Part shown: positions 43,803 through 57,493 of the stretch, one piece after another
How the letters are laid out: each line of letters starts with the position of its first letter
How positions within the stretch are numbered: position 1 is the stretch's first letter
Origin: Pseudomonas guariconensis
GTDB taxonomy: Bacteria > Pseudomonadota > Gammaproteobacteria > Pseudomonadales > Pseudomonadaceae
Assembly (NCBI RefSeq): GCF_024127895.1
Contig: NZ_JAMYBK010000005.1
Coordinates: 186,001 to 250,000 of the forward strand
Length of the DNA stretch: 64,000 nt
Reading direction: 5' to 3'
Position numbers and translations under genes: made by a program
The notes under the pieces: model-generated
Database searches by the model: none
Seen by the model: the letters and a program-made list of their open reading frames with translations, nothing else
Told to the model about the DNA's origin: nothing

Positions 43803-44376
43803 TCCCGGTGAAGATGATCTGCGCCGCCAGGGCGCAGACGAACAGCCCCATCAGGCGGCTGACGATCTGCAGGCCCTGGTCGCCGAGCAGGCGTTCGATG
43901 CGGTGCGAGAGGTAGAGCACCAGGCCCACGGTGAAACTGGCCAGGGCGATGCTGACGATGGCCAGCAGCTTGTCGTCCCAGTGCGGCTGGCTCACCCCCA
44001 TCACCAGCAGCGCACCGATGGTGCCGGGGCCGACGGTCAGGGGGATGGTCAGCGGCACGATGGTCACGTCCTGCTGCACGTTGTCGGCCTGCACCGCCGA
44101 CTTGCCCTGGGCCATGCCCAGGGCGGAGATGAACAGCACGCTGCCGGCGCCGATGCGGAAGGCGTCGGCGGTGATGCCGAACACGCCGAAGATCACCCGC
44201 CCGAACAGGTAGAGCAGCACGCTGGCGATCAGCACGGCGATGGCCACGCGCCAGGCCAGTTGCTTGCGCTCCTTGCTGGAGTGGCCGCGGGTCAGGCTGA
44301 TGAAGCACGACAGCACGAAGAATGGGCTGTAGAGCACGAGCATCTTCAGGTAGACGCTGAACAACTCATGGAACAT
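43780..44376 (-). CDS. MarC family integral membrane protein (UPF0056)
   Basis: A 198-residue protein with six hydrophobic segments. MarC-family marks are SPFFVLSCFISLT, AFRIGAGSVLFISALGM and VPLTIPLTVGPGTIGALLV. Function is unknown; the family is no longer thought to give multidrug resistance. ATG 44376 (MFHELFSVY) fits family length. It is convergent with cobJ and the 3' ends overlap by 23 bases, an unusual arrangement that leaves no room for a shared terminator. Confidence 0.88.
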   Translation of the reverse strand: MFHELFSVYLKMLVLYSPFFVLSCFISLTRGHSSKERKQLAWRVAIAVLIASVLLYLFGRVIFGVFGITADAFRIGAGSVLFISALGMAQGKSAVQADNVQQDVTIVPLTIPLTVGPGTIGALLVMGVSQPHWDDKLLAIVSIALASFTVGLVLYLSHRIERLLGDQGLQIVSRLMGLFVCALAAQIIFTGIKGYLVP

Positions 44377-44463
44377 GGTCCGGATCCATGGCGGGGAGGG
44401 TGTGGGCAAGTGTATCAGCAGTCGCAGCGGCGGCGCGGCAATCGCGGGGAGCGCCCCTGAATC

Positions 44464-47235
<2,772 letters not shown>

Positions 47236-47301
47236 GACGAAGTCCCTTCTTAGCTGATGTGCCGGATAACAACTATGCGCGGCGCGCCAAGGCGAAGGCA
47301 A

Positions 47302-47316
47302 GGCCCCCCGGGGGCC
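47302..47316 (-). terminator. GGCCCCCCGGGGGCC palindrome after purD
   Basis: A perfect palindromic GC stem 55 bases after the purD stop and upstream of retS. Without a U tract it is a weak terminator candidate. Confidence 0.4.
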
Positions 47317-47370
47317 CTGTCGACGAGCCGGAGGCCGTGCGCCCAAGGCGGCACGGCGATCCGGTGCAGG

Positions 47371-48666
<1,296 letters not shown>

Positions 48667-48719
48667 GTCAAAACCTCGATGACGCTGAATTCAGGGGATC
48701 TCCATGCTGGCGGGGATCT

Positions 48720-48793
48720 CTGTGGGAGCGGGCTTGCCCGCGAATACGATGGTGCCTTCACCGCCGCATTCGCGGGCAAGCCCGCTCCCACAA
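48720..48793. repeat. REP pair between purH and purD
   Basis: TGTGGGAGCGGGCTTGCCCGCGAA and its inverse face each other over 24 bases. Both arms are full consensus, so this is the best-conserved pair in the window. It lies inside what may be a purH-purD transcript. Confidence 0.9.
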
Positions 48794-48827
48794 GCTCCAC
48801 CACCAGCCCGGAGATCCGCGTAACAAC

Positions 48828-50435
48828 TTAGTGGCGGAAGTGGCGCATGCCGGTGAACACCATGGCGATACCGGCTTCGTCGGCCGCGGCGATCACCTCG
48901 GCATCACGCATCGAGCCACCTGGCTGGATGACAGCGCTGATACCCACTTTAGCCGCATTGTCGATGCCGTCACGGAACGGGAAGAAGGCGTCCGAGGCCA
49001 TGACCGCGCCCTGTACCTGCAGGCCGGCGTGCTCGGCCTTGATGGCGGCGATGCGGGCGGAGTTGACGCGGCTCATCTGGCCGGCGCCGACGCCGATGGT
49101 CTGGCGCTGCTTGGCGTACACGATGGCATTGGACTTGACGAACTTGGCCACTTTCCAGGCGAACACCAGGTCGTGGATTTCCTGCTCGGTCGGGGCGCGC
49201 TTGGTGACGATCTTCAGGTCATCGGCGGTGATCATGCCGATATCGCGGCTCTGCACCAGCAGGCCACCGTTGACGCGCTTGAAGTCCCAGCCGGCGGCGC
49301 GTTCGGCTGGCCATTCGCCGCACTCGAGCAGGCGTACGTTCTGCTTGGCGGCCACGACGTCACGGGCGGCCTGGGAGATCTTCGGCGCGATGATCACTTC
49401 GACGAACTGGCGCTCGACGATGGCCTTGGCGGTTTCACCGTCCAGCTCGCGGTTGAAGGCGATGATGCCGCCAAAGGCCGACTCGGTGTCGGTGGCGTAG
49501 GCCAGGTCGTAGGCCTTGCGGATGCCGCCCTCGTCCTCGGGGACCACGGCCACGCCGCACGGGTTGGCATGCTTGACGATCACGCAGGCCGGCTTGACGA
49601 AGCTCTTGACGCACTCCAGCGCGGCGTCGGTGTCGGCCACGTTGTTGAACGACAGTTCCTTGCCTTGCAACTGCAGGGCGGTGGAGACGCTGGCCTCGCC
49701 CTTGCGGGCCTCGACGTAGAACGCCGCGCTCTGGTGCGGGTTCTCGCCGTAGCGCATTTCCTGGGCCTTGACGAACTGGCTGTTGAAGGTGCGCGGGAAT
49801 TCGCTGCGGCCTTCGGTGGACAGGGTGTCCTTCGACTGGTCGATGGTGCCCATGTAGTTGGCGATCATGCCGTCGTAGGCAGCGGTGTGCTCGAAGGCCT
49901 TGAGCATCAGGTCGAAGCGCTGGGCGTAGGTCAGGCCACCGGCCTTGAGGTTTTCCAGGACCTGGGCGTAGTCGCTGGCGTTGACCACGATGGCCACGTC
50001 CTTGTGGTTCTTGGCCGCCGAACGGACCATGGTCGGGCCGCCGATGTCGATGTTCTCGATGGCGGTCGGCAGGTCGCAGCCGGGCTTGGCGATGGTCGCC
50101 TCGAAGGGGTACAGGTTGACGGCGACCAGGTCGATCGGCTTGATGCCGTGCTCGTTCATAATGGCGTCGTCGATGCCGCGCCGGCCGAGGATGCCGCCGT
50201 GGATCTTCGGATGCAGGGTCTTGACCCGGCCGTCCATCATTTCGGCGAAGCCGGTGTAGTCGGCCACTTCCACCGCGTTCACGCCGTTGTCCTTGAGCAG
50301 CTTGTAGGTACCGCCGGTGGACAGGATCTCGACGCCGAGCTGTTGCAGCTCACGGGCGAACTCGAGGATCCCGGTCTTGTCGGAGACGCTGATCAGGGCG
50401 CGGCGGATCGGCAGGCGGGTAGTCTGGTCGGTCAT
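48828..50435 (-). CDS. purH: Bifunctional AICAR formyltransferase/IMP cyclohydrolase
   Basis: A 535-residue enzyme catalysing the last two steps to IMP. The N-terminal IMP cyclohydrolase domain (residues 1 to about 200) begins [17 protein letters not shown]; the formyltransferase domain carries [10 protein letters not shown] and ends [20 protein letters not shown] precedes ATG 50435; a longer frame adds only four residues. Separated from fis by a strong terminator. Confidence 0.97.
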   Translation of the reverse strand: MTDQTTRLPIRRALISVSDKTGILEFARELQQLGVEILSTGGTYKLLKDNGVNAVEVADYTGFAEMMDGRVKTLHPKIHGGILGRRGIDDAIMNEHGIKPIDLVAVNLYPFEATIAKPGCDLPTAIENIDIGGPTMVRSAAKNHKDVAIVVNASDYAQVLENLKAGGLTYAQRFDLMLKAFEHTAAYDGMIANYMGTIDQSKDTLSTEGRSEFPRTFNSQFVKAQEMRYGENPHQSAAFYVEARKGEASVSTALQLQGKELSFNNVADTDAALECVKSFVKPACVIVKHANPCGVAVVPEDEGGIRKAYDLAYATDTESAFGGIIAFNRELDGETAKAIVERQFVEVIIAPKISQAARDVVAAKQNVRLLECGEWPAERAAGWDFKRVNGGLLVQSRDIGMITADDLKIVTKRAPTEQEIHDLVFAWKVAKFVKSNAIVYAKQRQTIGVGAGQMSRVNSARIAAIKAEHAGLQVQGAVMASDAFFPFRDGIDNAAKVGISAVIQPGGSMRDAEVIAAADEAGIAMVFTGMRHFRH

Positions 50436-50464
50436 TTCGGATTCCATAACGCGGTGGATTCAGC

Positions 50465-50500
50465 AAAAAAGGCGCCTCTTTAGGGGAGCCGCCTTTTCTG
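50465..50500 (-). terminator. Terminator of the dusB-fis operon
   Basis: On the minus strand AAAAGGC-GGCTC...GAGGC-GCCTTTT forms a stem with one mismatch and a CCCTAAA loop, ending in TTTTTTGC, sixteen bases after the fis stop. It is a good rho-independent terminator. The A/T symmetry could also let it act on the opposite strand. Confidence 0.85.
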
Positions 50501-50515
50501 ATTGGGATTCTGGCT

Positions 50516-50836
50516 TTACAACAGGTCGTACTGCTTGAGCTTCTTGCGCAGGGTGCCACGGTTGAGCCCGAGCATCTCGCTGGCCTTGGTCTGGTTGCCC
50601 TTGACGTAGTTCATCACGCTTTCGAGCAGCGGCGCCTCGACTTCCGAGAGCACCAGGTTGTAGACGTCGGTGACGGTGGCGCCTTCCAGGTGGGCGAAAT
50701 AGTTGTGCAGCGCCTTCTCCACGCTGTCGCGCAGGGTCTGGCCCTCCTCGCTCGGCGTGTTGAGGTGCTGCTTGAGATTGGCGTTGTCGCTCACGGGCGT
50801 TGTTCCACTCACTAAAGTCTCGGTCATCATCGTCAT
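50516..50836 (-). CDS. fis: DNA-binding protein Fis
   Basis: A 106-residue nucleoid protein that bends DNA and regulates rRNA, recombination and many operons. The C-terminal HTH ([20 protein letters not shown]) is nearly identical to other Fis proteins. The start overlaps the dusB stop (ATGA), with AAGGGG upstream. A second ATG at 50830 is possible. dusB-fis is the standard gamma-proteobacterial operon. Confidence 0.97.
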   Translation of the reverse strand: MTMMTETLVSGTTPVSDNANLKQHLNTPSEEGQTLRDSVEKALHNYFAHLEGATVTDVYNLVLSEVEAPLLESVMNYVKGNQTKASEMLGLNRGTLRKKLKQYDLL

Positions 50837-51846
50837 GCGGCCACCCCTTGTCCGTCCTCTGTCTCAAGGCTCTGTCGACGCTCGCGGAAAAACGCGCGAA
50901 CGTTGGCGCACTGCGCTTGTGTGTCTTCCAAAGCGTTGAACCGGCCGCGAAACTCCTTGCCGCCAGGTCGTGTCGCCAGGTACCAGCCAACGTGCTTGCG
51001 GGCGATACGTACACCCATCACATCGCCATAGAAGGCATGCAGCGCGGCCAGGTGCTCCAGCAGAATGCGTTCCACTTCTTCCAGCCCCGGGGCTGGCAGA
51101 TGCTCGCCCGTGCGCAGGTAATGCTCGATCTCGCGGAAGATCCACGGCCGCCCCTGGGCGGCACGGCCGATCAGCAGGCCGTCGGCACCGGTGGCGTCCA
51201 GCACCGCCCGGGCCTTTTCTGGCGAGGTAATGTCGCCGTTGGCGAAAACCGGGATCGACACCGCTTGCTTGATGGCAGCGATGGTGTCGTATTCGGCTTC
51301 GCCGGTATACAGGTCGGCGCGTGTGCGGCCATGCACCGCAAGCGCCTGGATGCCGGCCTGTTCGGCGATCTTCGCCACGTTCAGGCCGTTCTTGTTCGCC
51401 CGGTCCCAGCCGGTGCGGATCTTCAGGGTCACCGGGACCTCCACGGCGCCGACGACGGCATGGAGGATCTCGCTGACCAAGGCTTCATCTCTCAATAAAG
51501 CAGAGCCTGCGGCTTTGTTGCAGACTTTTTTCGCCGGGCAGCCCATGTTGATGTCGATGATCTGGGCGCCGGCTTCGACGTTGGCCCGGGCCGCGGCCGC
51601 CAGCATCTGCGCATCGCCACCGGCGATCTGTACCGAGCGTGGCTCGGGATCACCTTCGTGGATGCGGCGCAGGCGCGACTTGCGGCTGTTCCACAGGCTC
51701 ATGTCGCTGGTCACCATCTCCGACACCACCATGCCCGCCCCCAGGCGTTGGCAGAGCGTGCGCAAAGGTTGGTCCGTGACCCCGGCCATGGGCGCGAGGA
51801 TCAGGTTGTTTCGCAGTGTATAAGGGCCGATGCGTACCGCCGACAT
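50833..51846 (-). CDS. dusB: tRNA-dihydrouridine synthase B
   Basis: A 337-residue FMN enzyme that reduces uridines in the tRNA D-loop. [21 protein letters not shown] starts the TIM barrel; the catalytic Cys lies in [21 protein letters not shown] precedes the ATG. It heads the dusB-fis operon; translation of fis is coupled to it. A plausible sigma-70 promoter is at 51898-51926. Confidence 0.96.
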   Translation of the reverse strand: MSAVRIGPYTLRNNLILAPMAGVTDQPLRTLCQRLGAGMVVSEMVTSDMSLWNSRKSRLRRIHEGDPEPRSVQIAGGDAQMLAAAARANVEAGAQIIDINMGCPAKKVCNKAAGSALLRDEALVSEILHAVVGAVEVPVTLKIRTGWDRANKNGLNVAKIAEQAGIQALAVHGRTRADLYTGEAEYDTIAAIKQAVSIPVFANGDITSPEKARAVLDATGADGLLIGRAAQGRPWIFREIEHYLRTGEHLPAPGLEEVERILLEHLAALHAFYGDVMGVRIARKHVGWYLATRPGGKEFRGRFNALEDTQAQCANVRAFFRERRQSLETEDGQGVAA

Positions 51847-51897
51847 AGGTGTTCCCTGTTGTGGGGCCGAATCATTGGAGTCCGAAAAAGGGTTGGC

Positions 51898-51926
51898 ATG
51901 ATACCCGCTCTCGGTGACCGGATAAA
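51898..51926 (-). promoter_or_regulatory. Possible sigma-70 promoter of dusB-fis
   Basis: Minus strand TTTATC (51926-51921), a 17-base spacer and TATCAT (51903-51898). The -10 box has five of six consensus bases; the -35 is poor. About 50 bases before the dusB ATG. Position fits growth-regulated dusB-fis transcription, but it was found by eye only. Confidence 0.35.
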
Positions 51927-51960
51927 GATGGATTTGGATAAAATCTGAACAGCTCGAGGC

Positions 51961-52122
51961 TTATAGCGAAAGCTGCAAGCTGCGCGCTTCAAGCGGCAAG
52001 AGAGCGGGGGCCGGAGCACCGTGCGCTTTCTCGCGAGGCCTGCAGCTCGTCGCTTATGAGGGCTGCAAGAGACCGTAAGCCGAGGCTCGGTGCGCTTTTT
52101 CTTGCAGCTTGCGGCTTATTCG
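51961..52122. repeat. Complex CAAGCTG-family repeat region between the zinc-ribbon gene and dusB
   Basis: The gap has GAAAGCTGCAAGCTGC, CTTCAAGCGGCAAG and, farther on, CTTGCAGCTTGCGGCTTAT, plus two CGGTGCGCTTT-like direct copies (near 52019 and 52088). It is the longest of four tracts of this dispersed repeat in the window and reaches the stop of the following gene. No ORF is credible in it. Confidence 0.55.
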
Positions 52123-53429
52123 GGGGAGCGGAAGCTGAGGCTGTAGTTCACCGCCTTGGGGCCGGGGTCGAGGATGTCGAGGGCGATGTGGATCGGGGTC
52201 TGGCTGGGCATCTCGCCGCGCCCGGCCAACTCGCCCGAGAGGTACTCGCTGGGCTTGAAGCGACGGCTGGCGATGAGCTGGCCGTTGAGGTCGGCGAAAC
52301 GCAGCTCCAACAGCGGGAACGGCTGGGCGAAGGGCGCGCGGTTGTAGATGATCGCATCGACGATCAGCGCACCCTTGAAGTCCGGGTGGCTGCGCACCAC
52401 CAGGTTGCTGCTCTTGATCCGCGAGATGTCCACGCGGGTCGGCACCTGGCAGCCGAGCAGCGGGCACAGTTGCTGGAACCAGGGGCGGTACTGGTCCTGG
52501 CGGGCCATCTCGTCGAAGTGGTACCAGACGTACTGGAACGCCAGCAGGCCAGCGGCCAGCAGGGTCAGCACGCCCCACAGCAGGCGCTTGGCCCAGTTGG
52601 GGCGGGGCTTGTGCCAGTCGAGCTGCAACGGGTCGTCGACCACGTGTACCAACGGCTCCTTGCGCGTCGGGCGCTCGGGCCGGGCGGCCAGCCCCGGCTC
52701 CAGCCGTTCGTCGGGCAGGTGGCGGGCATCGTCATCGTCGTCGTGCGCCGACAGATGGAGGCCACGTTCCTCGTCGTCCAGTGCCGAAAGCCCCATTTGC
52801 GGGACTTCGTCGTCGGTCGACAAGTGTTCGCCCCGCGGGTCGGAAAGCGGGGTGAAGGTGTGGGGCTCTTCGTCGTCCAGGTCCAGGTTGCTGCCCAGGG
52901 TCGGCTCGGTGCGATCGCCCGGTGCTGGCTCCAGGTCGAGGTCTTCCTGTTCGACCAGTACGGGGGCGGGCTCGTCGACAGGGTGCAGGTCGGGCTGCTC
53001 GTCGGTCGCGGTGCCGAAGGGGGCGTCGCTGTGCGCTTCGTCGTCGGGGGCGTCGCGGCGGGCCTGCAAGGCCTCGGCGCGTGGGGCCTCCTGGCGTTCG
53101 GCTGGGGTATCGCGTTGTTCGAGGCGGGCCAGCTCCTGGTCCAGGTCGAGGTCATCCAGCGCCTGCGCCGTGAGGGTCCAGTCCTCCTGGTCCACGACCG
53201 GGCGCTGGCTGGCCGGCTCAGGTGTTGGCTCTGGCGCTGGCGCTGCAGCCGGGGCCGGAGCCGCTTGCGCGCCTGCGGCGCGGTTCTGCTCCAACAGTTG
53301 CTTGGCGGCATTGAACACCTGCAGGCAGTGGCCGCAGCGCACCACGCCACGGGCCACGCTCAACTGGTGGTGGGTGACGCGAAAGCTGGTCTGGCAATGC
53401 GGGCACTGGGTGACGAAACTGTCGGTCAT
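52116..53429 (-). CDS. Zinc-ribbon and DUF3426 membrane protein
   Basis: A 437-residue protein. The N-terminal MJ0042-type zinc ribbon has Cys9, Cys12, Cys32 and Cys35 (CPHC...CGHC). A long acidic low-complexity region (about 50-260) follows, then one membrane helix (LLWGVLTLLAAGLLAFQYVWY) and a C-terminal DUF3426 domain (periplasmic). Function unknown; the same gene lies between prmA and dusB in P. aeruginosa as I recall. It is 29 bases after prmA and probably cotranscribed. Confidence 0.85.
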   Translation of the reverse strand: MTDSFVTQCPHCQTSFRVTHHQLSVARGVVRCGHCLQVFNAAKQLLEQNRAAGAQAAPAPAAAPAPEPTPEPASQRPVVDQEDWTLTAQALDDLDLDQELARLEQRDTPAERQEAPRAEALQARRDAPDDEAHSDAPFGTATDEQPDLHPVDEPAPVLVEQEDLDLEPAPGDRTEPTLGSNLDLDDEEPHTFTPLSDPRGEHLSTDDEVPQMGLSALDDEERGLHLSAHDDDDDARHLPDERLEPGLAARPERPTRKEPLVHVVDDPLQLDWHKPRPNWAKRLLWGVLTLLAAGLLAFQYVWYHFDEMARQDQYRPWFQQLCPLLGCQVPTRVDISRIKSSNLVVRSHPDFKGALIVDAIIYNRAPFAQPFPLLELRFADLNGQLIASRRFKPSEYLSGELAGRGEMPSQTPIHIALDILDPGPKAVNYSLSFRSPE

Positions 53430-53458
53430 GCGGCGATCCGGAGGGCTGGTGCAGGGAT

Positions 53459-54352
53459 TTATTCTAGGCCTGCCGGGCGGCGGCGACCACTGATGCGCAC
53501 CCAGCCGTCGCGCTCGACGATCGGGTCGAGCTCGAAGTCGGCGGCATAGGCGGCGGCCACTTCCTCACCTTGTTCGGCGAGGATGCCGGAGAGCGCCAGC
53601 AGGCCACCGGGGCGGACCAGGCCGGACAACTGCGGGGCTAGCGAAACCAGAGGGCCGGCGAGGATGTTGGCGACCAGCACGTCGGCCTGCAGGGCCGGCA
53701 TCTGTTCGGGCAGGTACAGGGCCAGCCGCTGGTCGGCGATGTCATTGCGCCCGGCGTTGTCACGCGAGGCCTCCAGGGCTTGCACGTCGATGTCGGTGCC
53801 CACTGCCTCGCGGGCGCCCAGCAGCAGGGCGGCGATGGCCAGGATGCCCGAGCCGCAACCGAAGTCCAGCACCTGGGTGCCTTCGAGCTGCTGGCCGTCG
53901 AGCCACTCCAGGCACAGGGCGGTGGTCGGGTGGGTGCCGGTGCCGAAGGCCAGGCCCGGGTCCAGGAGCAGGTTCACCGCGTCCTTTTCCGGGGCCTCGT
54001 GCCAGCTCGGGACGATCCACAGGCGGCGGCCGAAGCGTATGGGCTGGAAGTTGTCCATCCAGCTGCGTTCCCAGTCCTGGTCCTCGATCACCTCGGCGTG
54101 GTGCTCCGGCAGCTCGGCGCCGGTCAGCAGGCGCAGGTGGGCGAACACCTGCTCAGGCTCGGCATCGGCCTCGAACAGGGCCAGCAGATGGGTGTGCGAC
54201 CACAGCGGGGTGGTGTTGAGGTCCGGTTCGAAAATGGGCTGGTCCTCGGCGTCCATGAAGGTCACCGAGACGGCACCGACTTCGAGCAGGGCGTCTTCGT
54301 AGGTTTCGGCTTGTTCCGGGCTGATGGCCAGGCGTACTTGCAGCCAGGGCAT
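53459..54352 (-). CDS. prmA: Ribosomal protein L11 methyltransferase
   Basis: A 297-residue SAM methyltransferase that trimethylates ribosomal protein L11. [16 protein letters not shown] is the substrate-recognition start; the catalytic domain has [13 protein letters not shown] and SAM motif [22 protein letters not shown] precedes ATG 54352; the longer frame upstream runs through other sequence. Followed by the zinc-ribbon gene. Confidence 0.95.
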   Translation of the reverse strand: MPWLQVRLAISPEQAETYEDALLEVGAVSVTFMDAEDQPIFEPDLNTTPLWSHTHLLALFEADAEPEQVFAHLRLLTGAELPEHHAEVIEDQDWERSWMDNFQPIRFGRRLWIVPSWHEAPEKDAVNLLLDPGLAFGTGTHPTTALCLEWLDGQQLEGTQVLDFGCGSGILAIAALLLGAREAVGTDIDVQALEASRDNAGRNDIADQRLALYLPEQMPALQADVLVANILAGPLVSLAPQLSGLVRPGGLLALSGILAEQGEEVAAAYAADFELDPIVERDGWVRISGRRRPAGLE

Positions 54353-54495
54353 GGCGGGCACCTTTGGTAAATCGACAGGGGCAGCCCAGGGCTGCGCGAA
54401 GCCTGGCAGTTTACTTGAGTGCGTGGGGTTTGTGCAGGACGGTTTGGCCGGGCGCGGGCAATGGGCCGCGCCGCGGCCGGGAGGGCAGCGCCTGG

Positions 54496-54801
54496 TCAGG
54501 GGGGCCGGTGCATCCCGCGCTCGATGTCGTCGATCAGTGCCTTGGCGAAGCCGCTGAGAATCCGCGCGGCGCTGCCGGCGATCAGGTCGCCTTCCATCTC
54601 CGCCTCGGTGGACAGGTGGCGGATGCAACCCAGCAGCACCGACAGCTCGCAGAGGGCATGTTCGAGAGGGACGCCGGGTTGGATACGGAACAGTTCCATG
54701 AAGGTTTCGCGGCCGGCGGTCGAGCAGGCTTTCGGGGCTGGGGCGTCGTTGAGGGGGATGGGATGGGCAAGATGGGGCGGGTCGGGGACGGTCTTCTTCA
54801 T
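54496..54801 (-). CDS. Small DUF3077-like hypothetical protein
   Basis: A 101-residue protein, [18 protein letters not shown]..., with a C-terminal helical part ([21 protein letters not shown]). It recalls the small Pseudomonas-specific DUF3077 family, but I am not certain. No signal peptide or membrane segment. GGAGATCC precedes ATG 54801. It lies between prmA and the aco cluster, behind an unusual 135-base structured leader. Function unknown. Confidence 0.6.
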   Translation of the reverse strand: MKKTVPDPPHLAHPIPLNDAPAPKACSTAGRETFMELFRIQPGVPLEHALCELSVLLGCIRHLSTEAEMEGDLIAGSAARILSGFAKALIDDIERGMHRPP

Positions 54802-54839
54802 GATGGATCTCCAGTGCGTGGCAGGAGCGACCACCTGGA

Positions 54840-54975
54840 TCTTTCTCACGGACAAAGGTGGCAGCCGTACGCGGGGTGAGAAAACCGGTGCACTGGAAAC
54901 CCGGCCAGACCGAAGTCTGCCCGCGCATGGCTGCCATGAAGCGATGCCGTAGCAGTGCAGGTCGGGTTTCTCACA
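54840..54975 (-). promoter_or_regulatory. Structured leader region of the small hypothetical gene
   Basis: TTTCTCAC occurs at 54842-54849 and 54967-54974 and its complement GTGAGAAA at 54876-54883, so alternative stems can form. GTGGCAGCC (about 54858) can pair with GGCTGCCAT (near 54929), and CAGACC-GAAG-TCTG makes a small hairpin. The rest of the 533-base gap is a REP pair (55132-55326). The pattern suggests a cis-acting RNA or recombination-like site rather than a simple promoter; the role is inferred. Confidence 0.45.
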
Positions 54976-55131
54976 CCCGGTCGCCAAATGTGACGACCCG
55001 GTGAAGTTATCCCCATGGTATTGCCCTAACAATGCGGCGGTTTCCGGCAGTTGCGTAGGATAGTTCGCCAGACATGGTGGGCTGAAGTGTTTGGTTCCAA
55101 GTTCGGAAATGTCTGACAAGGTTGAGATCGC

Positions 55132-55326
55132 TGGGGCCGCTTCGCGACCCATTCGCGGGCAAGCCCGCTCCCACACAGGCTGTGTTGCCCATTCGGTCCC
55201 TGTTCTCTGCGCGACAGCGCAGCCCGATGGGCTGGGTAATCTTCCCACAGGCACAGCGCCGCTCTCACGGGCAGCGGTGAACCTGTGGGAGCGGGCTTGC
55301 CCGCGAATGGGCCGCGCAGCGGCCCC
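55132..55326. repeat. Extended REP pair beside acoC
   Basis: TGGGGCCGCTTCGCGACCC and ATTCGCGGGCAAGCCCGCTCC at the left face the inverse copies at 55283-55326 across about 110 bases that include a GCGCGACAGCGC palindrome. It reaches within nine bases of the acoC stop and can act as the aco 3' barrier. Confidence 0.85.
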
Positions 55327-55334
55327 CGGCACAC

Positions 55335-56441
55335 TCAGTGCTTGCGCAGGAACGCCAGCACCTGCTGGTTGACCTGCTCCGCCGCTTCCATCTGCACCAT
55401 GTGCCCCACCCCCGGGATCACCACGACCTCCGCCTCCAGCCCCTCGGCATGGCTGGCCGGGATGATCGCGTCCTCGCTGCCCCAGACCACCAGCACCGGC
55501 AACTGGCCCAGCACGCCGCGCAGGTCGTGGCGCTGCCGGTCGCCGTCGGCGATGGCCGCCGCCAACTGGCGCAGGGCCGTGTCGACGCCCTCCAGGCGCT
55601 TGAACTTGAGCATGTCCTCGAGCATTTGCCGGGTCACCAGCCCCGGGTCGGCGAACAGTTGGCTCATCTGCGGCTTGAGCGCGTTGCGGTTGCCGGCCTC
55701 GACGAAGCCTTGCAGGTACCGGCCGTTGATCGCCTGGCCAAGCCCCGCGCTGGCGATCAGGCCCAGGCTGGCCACCCGCTGCGGCGCCAGGCGCGCGACG
55801 TTCAGGCTCACCGCGCCGCCCATGGAGTGGCCGACCAGATGGGCGCGGGGGATGTCCAGGTGATCGAGCAGGGCCAGCACGGTTTCGCTCAGTTCATCCA
55901 GGTCGCCCCGTTGCAGGGCCTTGGCCGATTCGCCATGGCCAGGCAGGTCGAGGGCGATGACCCGGCGCTCGGCAGCCAGGGCCGGGTGGTTGAACAGCCA
56001 GTTGTCGAGGTCGCCACCGAACCCGTGCACCAGCACCAGCGGCGTGCCGCCTTCGCCCAGCTCGAACCAGCGCAGCAGGCGGCCACCGACCTCAGCCTTC
56101 TGCGGAGCCGGCCCCTGGGCCTGCTCGCCGCCGCCCTCGGCGACGAACTCGGCCTGGAAGCGTTGCACCACGGCGTCGATCTCGGACTCCTGGGCCTCGC
56201 CCTCCACCACCACGGCGAGCAGGGCGCCCACCGGCAGGGTCTCGTCGGGCCTGGCCACCTGGCGGCGCAGCACGCCGCTGAACGGGGCTTCGACGCTGCT
56301 GCTGATCTTGTCGGTCTCGACGTCCAGCACTTCGTCGCCCTTGTTGATTTCATCGCCTTCCTGCTTGAGCCAGGTGTCGACCCGGCCCTCGGTCATCGAC
56401 AGGCCCCACTTGGGCATGGTCAGCGTATGGATCTGGCTCAT
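55335..56441 (-). CDS. acoC: Acetoin dehydrogenase E2: lipoyl domain plus alpha/beta hydrolase
   Basis: A 368-residue dihydrolipoamide acetyltransferase subunit. Residues 1-80 are a lipoyl domain with the lipoylated Lys in VETDKISSS; after a linker the rest is an alpha/beta hydrolase with nucleophile in GHSMGG and the catalytic His in GVGHM. This two-domain layout is special to acetoin E2 rather than pyruvate E2. Its start overlaps acoB by four bases. Last gene of acoXABC; a REP follows and no butanediol dehydrogenase gene is present. Confidence 0.94.
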   Translation of the reverse strand: MSQIHTLTMPKWGLSMTEGRVDTWLKQEGDEINKGDEVLDVETDKISSSVEAPFSGVLRRQVARPDETLPVGALLAVVVEGEAQESEIDAVVQRFQAEFVAEGGGEQAQGPAPQKAEVGGRLLRWFELGEGGTPLVLVHGFGGDLDNWLFNHPALAAERRVIALDLPGHGESAKALQRGDLDELSETVLALLDHLDIPRAHLVGHSMGGAVSLNVARLAPQRVASLGLIASAGLGQAINGRYLQGFVEAGNRNALKPQMSQLFADPGLVTRQMLEDMLKFKRLEGVDTALRQLAAAIADGDRQRHDLRGVLGQLPVLVVWGSEDAIIPASHAEGLEAEVVVIPGVGHMVQMEAAEQVNQQVLAFLRKH

Positions 56442-57460
56442 GCGGCACTCCTCGCGGCTTCGATCACCTTGCGTACGGCGGTCTCGATCTTCGCCGCGTC
56501 GGGGATGTACAGGTCTTCCAGGGCATCGGAGAAGGGCACCGGGGTATGCGGTGCGGTGACCATCTCGATCGGCCCCTTGAGGGCGCCGAAGGCCTTCTGC
56601 GCCACCAGCGCACTGATGTCGGTGGCCATGGAGCAGCGCGGGTTGGCTTCGTCGATCACCACCAGGCGGCCGGTCTTCTCCACGCTTTCGAGGATGCTGT
56701 CTTCATCCAGCGGGCTGGTGGTGCGCAGGTCCAGCACTTCGCAGTCGATGCCCTGGCGGGCCAGGTTATTGGCCGCCTCCAGCGCCACGTGGACCATCCG
56801 CCCGTAGGTCACCAGGGTCACGTCGTCGCCATCGCGCAGGAAGTTGGCTTCGCCGAAGGGCACGCTGTAGACCTCTTCCGGGACCTCGCCTTGCATGCCG
56901 TAGAGCAGCTTGTGCTCGCAGAAGATCACCGGGTCGTTGTCGCGGATCGCCTGGATCAGCAGCCCCTTGGCGTCGTATGGCGAGGAGGGGCAGACCACCT
57001 TCAGGCCTGGGATGTGCGTCCACAGCGAGGTGAGCATCTGCGAGTGCTGGGCCGCCGCGCGCAGGCCGGCGCCGTACATGGTGCGCAGCACCAGCGGGGT
57101 CACGGCCTTGCCGCCGAACATGTAGCGGAACTTGGCTGCTTGATTGAGGATCTGGTCCAGGCAGCAACCGGCGAAGTCGACGAACATCAGTTCGCACACC
57201 GGGCGCAGGCCCTGGGTCGCGGCGCCGACGGCGGCCCCCACGTAGCCGATCTCCGACAGCGGTGCATCCAGTACCCGGCCGGGGAACTGGTGGTACAGCC
57301 CCTTGGTCACGCCCAGCACGCCGCCCCAGGCATCGTCCTCGCCTGGCGCACCGGCGCCGCCGGCCACGTCCTCGCCAATGATGAATACCGTGCTGTCACG
57401 GCGCATTTCCTGGGCCAGCGCCTCGTTGATGGCCTGCTGGTAGCTGATCTTTCTTGCCAT
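56438..57460 (-). CDS. acoB: Acetoin dehydrogenase E1 beta subunit
   Basis: A 340-residue thiamine-diphosphate enzyme beta chain (MARKISYQQAINEALAQEM). Marks are VFIIGEDVAGGAGA, LRTMYGAGLRAA and DLRTTSPLDEDSI. With AcoA it decarboxylates and cleaves acetoin, passing acetyl to AcoC and releasing acetaldehyde. It overlaps acoC (ATGA) and lies 33 bases after acoA. Confidence 0.95.
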   Translation of the reverse strand: MARKISYQQAINEALAQEMRRDSTVFIIGEDVAGGAGAPGEDDAWGGVLGVTKGLYHQFPGRVLDAPLSEIGYVGAAVGAATQGLRPVCELMFVDFAGCCLDQILNQAAKFRYMFGGKAVTPLVLRTMYGAGLRAAAQHSQMLTSLWTHIPGLKVVCPSSPYDAKGLLIQAIRDNDPVIFCEHKLLYGMQGEVPEEVYSVPFGEANFLRDGDDVTLVTYGRMVHVALEAANNLARQGIDCEVLDLRTTSPLDEDSILESVEKTGRLVVIDEANPRCSMATDISALVAQKAFGALKGPIEMVTAPHTPVPFSDALEDLYIPDAAKIETAVRKVIEAARSAA

Positions 57461-57493
57461 GGTGGTTCTCCTGCTTGTTCTTGTCGGGCGGGC

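Noticed and set aside
54802..55332. Upstream extension of the small hypothetical gene to about 278 codons
   Set aside because: It would translate the REP pair and the structured leader; ATG 54801 has its own GGAG.
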